Below are positions 57,851 through 64,000 of a stretch of 64,000 nt of DNA, piece by piece. The notes below the pieces were generated by a model, which did not search any database, had not been told where the DNA came from, and saw nothing but the letters and a program-made list of their open reading frames with translations. The stretch's first letter is position 1, and the number at the start of each line of letters is the position of its first letter. This DNA comes from Fibrobacterota bacterium (GTDB taxonomy: Bacteria; Fibrobacterota; Fibrobacteria; UBA11236): the NCBI GenBank assembly GCA_028287505.1, contig JAQBPN010000036.1, forward strand, positions 1 through 64,000, in the 5' to 3' direction. Made by a program: the position numbers and the translations under genes.

Positions 57851-59188
57851 TCAGAACTTCACCTGCGCGCGCAGGGTGAGCACGTTGTCGTTCAAATCCT
57901 TGGAAAAGGCTCCGGCGGAAGCCTCCTCGTTGGTAATCATGTCGTAATACGCCGTGAGCTTGACGTTGGCGTCCCAGTAGTAAATCAGGCCCATTCCCAG
58001 GGTGGTGTATTGGAGATCCGTGGCGCTCAATTTGCCGTTGGCGGCAACGCCCACGTCCGAGCCTTCCACGTCCGTATTCGGATCATAGACGTCGAACTTG
58101 ATCACGGATTGGAACATGCTGCCCCAGTTCTGGATCCAGCTGGCGTACCAACCCATGAAATTGCGTTCCACCATGGCCGAGGTCGAGGCGCCGTACGGCT
58201 GGCTCGCGCCCAGGGTGCCGATGGTCTTTCCGGCCAGGTATTCACCGCGGATGGAGGTTCCGCCCAAGACGTCCCCGATGACGGGGATGGAGTAATAGAT
58301 CTGCATGTCCCCGCCCATTACGTCGCGGTCGAACAGGTGGTTTTTCACCCCGGTGCTGGGCGCGAGAGCCGTTCCGGACAAGGTGAACATGGTGTCGTTC
58401 ACGCCCAGGATGTATCCCTGGTAGTAGGAAACGCCGCCGTCGATGGCCAGGTTCAGGTCGTTGAACGGAGCCTTGAAGCCCGCGCGGCCGATAAAGTCCA
58501 CGGTGCTGTCGATTTCGTCGCCGGTGCCGCCGCCGTATCCGGCCGTGCCCGTGTAGAGGCCGCTCTTGAGATTCAGGTATTGCAGGAATCCCATCTTTTC
58601 GGTGGGGTTGATTTCCACCTTTACGCCCAGGTCCTTCTCGTCCTTGAAGACGGTCTGGTAGACCCGGGTCCGCTCCGGCGCTTCATGGGCCGAAGAGGAA
58701 TAGGGGATTTCGAAGCCGAAGGGCCGATCCATCAGACCCAGGTCCAGGCTGAAGGTGTTGAGCCAGGGTTCCTTGAGAATGACTTCGGCGTCCTTGAGGG
58801 CGACTCCGCTGGGCCGGGCTTCCAACTCCATGATGTACTGGCTGGTGCCGGCGTCGTAGGTGGTCTTCAGGCGGACGCGGCGCAGCTGGAAGCGCTGGTT
58901 GGAGGTAGAGGCGAAACCGCCGCCGGCAAAGGCGCCTGCTGCGCCGCCATTGGTGTCCGCATGTTGCCATTGGGCCTGGATGTATCCGCTCACCTTCAAT
59001 TTTGCGAGCTTGTCGACCGTGCCTTTGGTTTCCAGATAGCTTTCGTTCAGGCCATCCACCTGGCCCTTGAGATTGGTGACCGCCTCATCCGGGGTAGCAG
59101 CCTGCTGGGTCTTGGCGGTGTCCGCTTCTTCTGCTTTCGCGGCGCCGAAGGCCATGAGCAGGAAGGGCAGTAGCATCAACTTATTCAT
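57851..59188 (-). CDS. Phosphate-selective porin O/P-like outer-membrane protein
   Basis: This 445-aa outer-membrane protein has a signal peptide (ending AKAEEA) and a short coiled segment (DEAVTNLKGQVDGLNESYLE). A 16- to 18-strand-type barrel follows, beginning LKVSGYIQAQWQHAD and QRFQLRRVRLKTTYD and ending LNDNVLTLRAQVKF with a terminal Phe. The RFQLRRVRL and LGLMDRPFGFE motifs mark the OprO/OprP-like family. Its position ahead of pstS supports a role in phosphate or polyphosphate entry. Confidence 0.85.
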   Translation of the reverse strand: MNKLMLLPFLLMAFGAAKAEEADTAKTQQAATPDEAVTNLKGQVDGLNESYLETKGTVDKLAKLKVSGYIQAQWQHADTNGGAAGAFAGGGFASTSNQRFQLRRVRLKTTYDAGTSQYIMELEARPSGVALKDAEVILKEPWLNTFSLDLGLMDRPFGFEIPYSSSAHEAPERTRVYQTVFKDEKDLGVKVEINPTEKMGFLQYLNLKSGLYTGTAGYGGGTGDEIDSTVDFIGRAGFKAPFNDLNLAIDGGVSYYQGYILGVNDTMFTLSGTALAPSTGVKNHLFDRDVMGGDMQIYYSIPVIGDVLGGTSIRGEYLAGKTIGTLGASQPYGASTSAMVERNFMGWYASWIQNWGSMFQSVIKFDVYDPNTDVEGSDVGVAANGKLSATDLQYTTLGMGLIYYWDANVKLTAYYDMITNEEASAGAFSKDLNDNVLTLRAQVKF

Positions 59189-59243
59189 CGTTTCTCCATT
59201 AATAAAGTTCGAAAAAGGACGAAGGAAAAAGTCACCTTCGGAT

Positions 59244-59275
59244 GTTTCAAACCTATTTCATAGGAGTTTCCAAAC
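59244..59275 (-). promoter_or_regulatory. Direct-repeat/palindrome block upstream of the porin gene
   Basis: GTTTCAAAC (59244-59252) and GTTTCCAAAC (59266-59275) are near-identical repeats 22 bp apart (two helix turns). They flank the palindrome CCTATTTCATAGG (59252-59264). They lie 56-88 bp upstream of the porin start, the right place for a phosphate-response regulator. They do not match the E. coli PhoB box. Confidence 0.4.
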
Positions 59276-59319
59276 GGATAAAACAAGATAACCCTTGGCC
59301 AATCCTATCTCCATCAAAA

Positions 59320-59745
59320 TCATTGACTTACGAAAACAACCCGGGTCCGGGAATCGCCGGTGATGGAGAATTTACTGGCTTCGGACCCGGAAAAAAGCGA
59401 TCCGGGGACCACCGGGTTCTTTGCGGAAGCCTCCTTGAGCATGGACAGGGCCAGGTACGGATTGCCCATTTCCTCGTGGAGGGATGCGAGCCGTAAGGTA
59501 ACATTTATGTTACCTAGATCGGCTTCCAACCCGCGCGCATTGGCGGCGGCCAGGGTCTTGTGGTACCGTGACAGCGCCAAGCCGGGTTGATCGAGGCTGA
59601 AATAGGTCCCGCCGGCATTGAGGCAGGGACTGGCGAAAACTTCGTTGTCTTGCTCCAAATGAACTGCTTGGATCTTGCCCAAGACAAAACCGTACAAGCA
59701 CACGAGGACGGCCAAACGAGCGCGGGGGGCGATGGTAAAAGGCAT
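59320..59745 (-). CDS. Small exported TPR-like protein
   Basis: The 141-aa product has an N-terminal hydrophobic segment (LAVLVCLYGFVLG) and about two tetratricopeptide-like helical pairs (LDQPGLALSRYHKTLAAANA and LRLASLHEEMGNPYLALSML). GGAGGAAAC directly precedes the ATG. No specific family. It is divergent from the glycosidase-like gene. Confidence 0.65.
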   Translation of the reverse strand: MPFTIAPRARLAVLVCLYGFVLGKIQAVHLEQDNEVFASPCLNAGGTYFSLDQPGLALSRYHKTLAAANARGLEADLGNINVTLRLASLHEEMGNPYLALSMLKEASAKNPVVPGSLFSGSEASKFSITGDSRTRVVFVSQ

Positions 59746-59977
59746 GTTTCCTCCTCGGAATTATAAGAGGATGATCGCAAACATCCAAAACAGGATCTTG
59801 GGTAACCTTCCCGTGCCGGTCACGGAGATGATACGGAATTGTTTCAGTAGTGTTACGGGGGTGGGAATGACGGCGAAGCGGACCGGTTCATTGTTTATAC
59901 TATGTGGACAGAATATGGAAACCGAAAAAGCATAAGGAAATCCGGGACTTGATATTTGCAATTCCCGACCCGGGAAC

Positions 59978-62386
59978 ATGTTGGAAAAAATCCTGCACGC
60001 GTATTTGAAATGGTCCGGCAAGGGATATCTGGTCCCGTTCCTGGACGGGTTGTCCCATCTTGGGCGCCCTTCCACCGTGGCCTTTCCCATGGAGCTGATG
60101 GAGCAGGGATTGGCCATCGTGCTTTCCGGTCTCAACAACACCATGGCCATCCAGAGCAACCTGGATTGGATCTGGCCTTTGTGGGTGGAACGCCAGGTGG
60201 ATCCGGACGGCGAGGAATTCATCCCCACCGCCATCAACCTCATCAAGACCAACCTCACCTGCCGGAACTGGACTTCGATAGGCCTGGAGGACAGCCCGCG
60301 GGAAGCCATGATCGACCCGGTAGGCATGCTGACCTTGCAGCCCTACGGCTGGTCGGTGTTCCCCTTCGTGCGCATCGAAGGGCGCGGCTATTTTCCGCCC
60401 CGTATGATTCCGCGCTGGCAGGCCTCGCAACGGCTTTCCGAAGGCTCGCTTCCCTGCGTCATCACCCGCTATGATATCGATCCCGCCCTGGAATGGCACT
60501 CGGAGACCATGGCCCTGGGCCTGAACGGCGAGGAATACCTGGCCTTCTCCCACACCCTTTCCAACCGATCCTCATCGCATCTTTCCTTGCGCTTCGGCCT
60601 GGCCATACGGCCGTACAACATGCTCACCATGGGGCACATCAATTCCATCCGCTATCAGGATCGCCTGTGGCGCGTGAACGATCGGAACGGCCTGCTGCTG
60701 CTCGACGAGCCCCACCGCGTGGTGATGTCCGATCGCCATCATGGCGATCCCTTGCAGCGCGACGTGCTCATCGCCGGCAGGAAAAGCCTCAAGTCCCGTT
60801 CCGGCATCGCCTGCGGCCAGGCGGAGTGGGACCTGGAACTGTCGCCGGGAGAGACCCGCACCATCGATACCCTGGGAATCCTGGGAGGCAAGGCCGCCAA
60901 GATGCCGCCGGCCCAATTGATCGGGATAACCCGCAAGGCCCATAACGACGCCCGCGCGCGCCAGGCCGAACGCTGGCGGGACCTGCAATCCGACGGCCTG
61001 CGCATCCGCCTGCCGGACTCCCGCCTGGAAGAGGCCTTCCTGGCGGTCAAGAACCACCTCCACGTCTTCGACGACGGCGATCATTTTTCCCCGGGTACCT
61101 TCCTGTATCACAGCCATTGGTTCCGGGATTCCGCCTTCATCGCCCTGGCCTTCGAGAACCTGGGCTTCGGAAAACGCGTGGAGCCCAAGCTTCGGCATTA
61201 TCCCAGGCAACAGACCCGCGACGGTTTTTTCAAGAGCCAGCGGGGGGAATGGGACAGCAACGGCGAGGCCATGTGGACCCTGGTGAACCATGTGCGGCGG
61301 GGGGGCGACCCCAACCTGCTCGACCTCTATTATCCGTCCCTGATCAAAGGCGCCAAATGGATCGCCAAGATGCGAAAAAGCACCCTGGGGATGCCCTCGC
61401 CCCACTACGGGCTGATGCCCCCGGGGTTCTCGGCCGAACATTTCGGACCCAACGATCATTATTACTGGGACAATATCTGGAGCATCGCCGGCCTGGAGGC
61501 CGTGCGGTGGGCCGCCGACAAGATGGGTAACGCGCGGGATTCCTTCCGGATCGCCGAATCCATCCAGGAGTACCGCGGCGACATGGATGCGTCCATGGAC
61601 TGGGCCTGGAAGAAGTGCGGCCGCAAAGCCCTTCCCTGCTCCCCCTACCGCTCGCTGGACTCGGCCGCCATCGGCAACCTGGTGGGCATCACGCCCCTGG
61701 AGGTGGTGGACCCCCGGGCCCCGTGGATCAAGGGCACCATCGCCTATCTGATGGAAAACAATCTGCGCGACGGGCTTTTCTTCCAGCGTATCGTGCATAC
61801 CGGTCTCAATCCCTATCTGTCCGTCCAGTTGGCCCGCGCCTTGATGGCCACCGAGGATCCCCGCTGGTTCCCGATCCTGGAGGCGCTTGTGCAACGCGCC
61901 TCCCCCACCTATACCTGGCCGGAAGCCATGCATCCCCGCATGTACGGCGGATGCATGGGCGACGGCGATCATGGCTGGTCCGCCGCCGAGTTCGTCAACC
62001 TGGTCCGGGAAATGCTGGTTTCGGAACGGGGCGGGACGCTCCGCCTGGCCGAAGCGGCGCCCGTGAAATGGTTCAAGCCCGGATTGAGCCTGGAGGCGAT
62101 GGGAGCGCCCACGCCCTATGGAACCGTGAGCTTCACCCTCAGGCAGGGACCGGTGGCCGCCTTCCTCACCTGGAACGTGCAACGGAAGCCGCATCAGGAC
62201 AAGGCGCCCATCCGCTTCAACCTGCCCGCCGCTTCCGGACTCGCTCCGGAATTCCCGCATCCCGTCGAGGACGGATTCTACCGGCTCACCCTTCCGGGCG
62301 ATTCCGGGACCATGACCTTTCCTACCGCGCGCCTCAACCAGGCTCCCGCGGGTATTGTTTTCACGCAAAGGATTCAACATGCATAA
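59978..62386 (+). CDS. Glycosidase-like (alpha/alpha)6-barrel protein
   Basis: This 802-aa cytosolic protein has no signal peptide. The N-terminal 330 residues form a beta-sandwich-like domain. Residues about 345-680 have the look of an (alpha/alpha)6 toroid as in glucoamylase, amylo-glucosidase and GH63-type enzymes: TFLYHSHWFRDSAFIALAFE, TRDGFFKSQRGEWDSNGEAM, HYYWDNIWSIAGLEAVRWAA and MHPRMYGGCMGDGDHGWSAA. The Asp/Glu in FRDS, EWDSNGEA and WPEAMHP are candidate acids. It overlaps the next gene by 8 nt, so it works with a PHP/glycosyltransferase fusion. Exact GH family not assigned. Confidence 0.75.
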   Translation: MLEKILHAYLKWSGKGYLVPFLDGLSHLGRPSTVAFPMELMEQGLAIVLSGLNNTMAIQSNLDWIWPLWVERQVDPDGEEFIPTAINLIKTNLTCRNWTSIGLEDSPREAMIDPVGMLTLQPYGWSVFPFVRIEGRGYFPPRMIPRWQASQRLSEGSLPCVITRYDIDPALEWHSETMALGLNGEEYLAFSHTLSNRSSSHLSLRFGLAIRPYNMLTMGHINSIRYQDRLWRVNDRNGLLLLDEPHRVVMSDRHHGDPLQRDVLIAGRKSLKSRSGIACGQAEWDLELSPGETRTIDTLGILGGKAAKMPPAQLIGITRKAHNDARARQAERWRDLQSDGLRIRLPDSRLEEAFLAVKNHLHVFDDGDHFSPGTFLYHSHWFRDSAFIALAFENLGFGKRVEPKLRHYPRQQTRDGFFKSQRGEWDSNGEAMWTLVNHVRRGGDPNLLDLYYPSLIKGAKWIAKMRKSTLGMPSPHYGLMPPGFSAEHFGPNDHYYWDNIWSIAGLEAVRWAADKMGNARDSFRIAESIQEYRGDMDASMDWAWKKCGRKALPCSPYRSLDSAAIGNLVGITPLEVVDPRAPWIKGTIAYLMENNLRDGLFFQRIVHTGLNPYLSVQLARALMATEDPRWFPILEALVQRASPTYTWPEAMHPRMYGGCMGDGDHGWSAAEFVNLVREMLVSERGGTLRLAEAAPVKWFKPGLSLEAMGAPTPYGTVSFTLRQGPVAAFLTWNVQRKPHQDKAPIRFNLPAASGLAPEFPHPVEDGFYRLTLPGDSGTMTFPTARLNQAPAGIVFTQRIQHA

Positions 62387-64000
62387 CCCCGATAGCTTCC
62401 GTTCCGGTATCCGCAAGGACTTGGAGGATTTCGTCCGGCGCCAGGAGGCGGGCCTGGGCGGAAGCGAGGGCGAGGACGCCCTGAAGATCGACCTGCATTG
62501 CCACGATCGCAACAGCGACGTTCCCGACGAAACCCTGGGCCGCATCCTGCGCGTGCCGGAAACCTGGCTGCCCACCGCCAAACTTCTGCGCACGCTCAAG
62601 ACCAACGGAGCGGACGTTCTCACCATTACCAACCACAACAACGCGCGCAGTTGCTGGCAGGCTCAGGATCGCGGCGAGGACATCCTCGCCGGGGCGGAAT
62701 TCAGCTGCACGCTTCCCGATATGGACATCGGCGTGCACGTTCTCACCTTCGGCTTCACGCCCGCCCAGGAGCCCAAGCTCAACCGGCTCCGCAAGAACCT
62801 CTACAAGTTCCTGGAGTTCACCGCCGAAGAGGACATCCCCACCGTACTGGCGCATCCCCTCAACTTCTACAGCCCGCGCGGCCTGCCTTCCCTGGAGCTG
62901 ATGGATCGCTTCGCCGTGCTGTTCGAACGCTTCGAAGGCGTGAACGGGCAGCGGGAATCCTGGCAGAACATGCTCACCATCGCCTGGCTGGAAGGCATGG
63001 ACGAAGAAGCCATCGAAGCCGCCGGCAAGCGCGCCGGGATCCGCCCCGACGCCTATTGCAGGCGGCCTTACGTGAAATACATCACCGGCGGTTCGGATTG
63101 CCATATGGGCATCTTCCCCGGATCCACCGGCACCCTCCTCCGGGTTCCCGGCTGGCGGACGCGCAAGGAAAGCCGCGCTACGCTCGCCCTGGAAGCCTTG
63201 CGGAACGGGGAGATGGGGCCCTATGGAACCCATTGCGAAGAGGAAAAACTCAACGTGGCCTTCCTGGATTATTTCTGCCAGGTGGCCCTGCACATGGAAG
63301 ACCCTGGCCTGTTGCGCCTGTTGTTGCATCGCGGCACTACCTCGGAAAAGCTGCAGGCCCTGGCCATCGCCAATGGCATGTTCGAATTGCGGCGCCACCG
63401 TTATACTTCGCGGTTCCTGGGACTGTTCCACGAATGCCTGCAAGGACGCAAACCGGGTTGGTTCGTGCAGATGATGACCAGCCAGGACTATAAACCCCTA
63501 CTGGGCCAGATGGAGGCCATCGCTTCCGCCCGCGCGCACTCTTCGGAGAAACTGGTGCAGGTCCTGAGCACGGCCCTGCCGGCCATGTTCAACCAGCTCA
63601 CCGCGCTCCTGACCGACCGCGTCAAGGCCAAGGTCCGGCGCATGGAAGAGAACGGCATGCCCAACGGCTTCGCCGACATCCTGGGGAAGATCGAACTCCC
63701 CACCCATTTCCGCGCCCTGATGGGGCAGGCAACCCAGTCCCGCGAGTCCAAGGGCAAGGAGCCGGCCGGCATCGACCTTGGCAAGTGGAGCGACGGGCTC
63801 CCCTTCCCCGCCCTGGCGGCGGTGGTATTGGGCGGCTCCGCATTCGCGGCCTCCAAGGTGCTGTACGGCAAGCGGCCTTTCGTGGATGCCCTCGCGCGCC
63901 GACTGGGGAAATACGAACACCCCAAGCGGGCCCTGTGGATCACGGACACCCTGGAAGACCGTAACGGCGTGTCCCACGTGCTGCAGCAGATGCTGGCCGA
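62379..64000 (+). CDS. PHP-domain/glycosyltransferase fusion (partial, runs off window)
   Basis: The 540 visible codons start at ATG 62379. Residues about 35-280 form a PHP phosphoesterase-like domain with metal-ligand motifs DLHCHDRNSD, LTITNHNN, GAEFSC, VLAHPLNFYS and GGSDCHMG. A helical linker follows. From about residue 520 RALWITDTLEDRNGVSHVL is the N-terminal signature of GT-B (family 4-like) glycosyltransferases. A fusion of a PHP hydrolase with a glycosyltransferase, coupled to a glycosidase-like gene, suggests synthesis or trimming of a glycan or glycolipid. The end of the protein lies outside the window. Confidence 0.75.
   Translation, partial: MHNPDSFRSGIRKDLEDFVRRQEAGLGGSEGEDALKIDLHCHDRNSDVPDETLGRILRVPETWLPTAKLLRTLKTNGADVLTITNHNNARSCWQAQDRGEDILAGAEFSCTLPDMDIGVHVLTFGFTPAQEPKLNRLRKNLYKFLEFTAEEDIPTVLAHPLNFYSPRGLPSLELMDRFAVLFERFEGVNGQRESWQNMLTIAWLEGMDEEAIEAAGKRAGIRPDAYCRRPYVKYITGGSDCHMGIFPGSTGTLLRVPGWRTRKESRATLALEALRNGEMGPYGTHCEEEKLNVAFLDYFCQVALHMEDPGLLRLLLHRGTTSEKLQALAIANGMFELRRHRYTSRFLGLFHECLQGRKPGWFVQMMTSQDYKPLLGQMEAIASARAHSSEKLVQVLSTALPAMFNQLTALLTDRVKAKVRRMEENGMPNGFADILGKIELPTHFRALMGQATQSRESKGKEPAGIDLGKWSDGLPFPALAAVVLGGSAFAASKVLYGKRPFVDALARRLGKYEHPKRALWITDTLEDRNGVSHVLQQMLA

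Noticed and set aside
60572-62641. A 689-codon minus-strand open frame opposite the glycosidase-like gene
   Set aside because: Low-complexity Gly/His/Gln composition and no homology character; the plus-strand frame has coherent domains.

Overview
The window is GC-rich (roughly 60% or more by eye), gene-dense bacterial DNA. It most resembles a member of the Fibrobacterota or a close relative. The strongest pointers are a TIGR02147-type regulator (a family known mainly as a Fibrobacter paralogous group) translationally coupled to a carboxypeptidase-regulatory-like lipoprotein, several secreted polysaccharide-active proteins, and C-terminal modules that look like type IX secretion sorting domains. 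Three enzymes need molecular oxygen (PhhA, Hpd, HmgA), so the organism should be able to live aerobically, unlike the anaerobic gut Fibrobacter. No rRNA, tRNA, CRISPR array, complete insertion sequence or prophage was seen.

Layout. 1-12,116: mostly minus-strand secreted proteins: a partial exported protein, a CBM/nucleoside-hydrolase-like lipoprotein with its TIGR02147 regulator, a three-gene set (PQQ-type sugar dehydrogenase, ThuA-domain protein, esterase) behind a LacI/CRE-like palindrome, a GH44 endoglucanase and a small Cys-containing protein. One plus-strand orphan double-ATPase of an oligopeptide ABC transporter sits among them. 12,413-20,049: a tightly coupled plus-strand phenylalanine/tyrosine degradation operon: acyl-CoA synthetase, hpd, hmgA, an unrecognised protein, fahA and phhA. 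20,060-34,754: mixed housekeeping and accessory genes, including a PlsC/CdsA/CDP-alcohol transferase lipid module, small VOC and SRPBCC proteins, a di-heme DUF1111 oxidoreductase, an amidase, lipoproteins, a methyltransferase, a metallophosphatase and a PAP2 protein. Three gene 3'-end remnants and one frameshifted gene also lie here. 35,002-38,860: a cyclic-nucleotide-binding TrxR-like protein, then an aldo-keto reductase and a beta-hydroxyacid dehydrogenase whose codon style differs from the neighbours. 39,122-40,960: leuA behind what looks like a complete leucine attenuator. 41,044-50,664: DNA polymerase II, a secreted vWFA protein, a PAS histidine kinase, mgtE with a small upstream membrane ORF, and folA-thyA.

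51,971-59,188 is a phosphate-acquisition cluster on the minus strand: an O/P-like porin, pstS-pstC-pstA-pstB, phoU and an OlsB-like N-acyltransferase that suggests membrane-lipid remodelling under phosphate starvation. A family of about 55-bp palindromic elements is embedded in this cluster, and its terminal CTA supplies the TAG stop codon of two genes. 59,978-64,000 holds an (alpha/alpha)6-barrel glycosidase-like gene overlapping a PHP-domain/glycosyltransferase fusion that runs off the end of the window.

The observations most worth following are: (i) the unrecognised protein placed between hmgA and fahA, where maleylacetoacetate isomerase is missing; (ii) the leucine leader peptide and attenuator; (iii) the stop-codon-donating palindromic repeats; (iv) the 35-aa membrane ORF and mutually exclusive hairpins before mgtE; and (v) sorting-domain-like modules located inside enzymes rather than at their ends. 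Everything here comes from reading the sequence. No database search was run.
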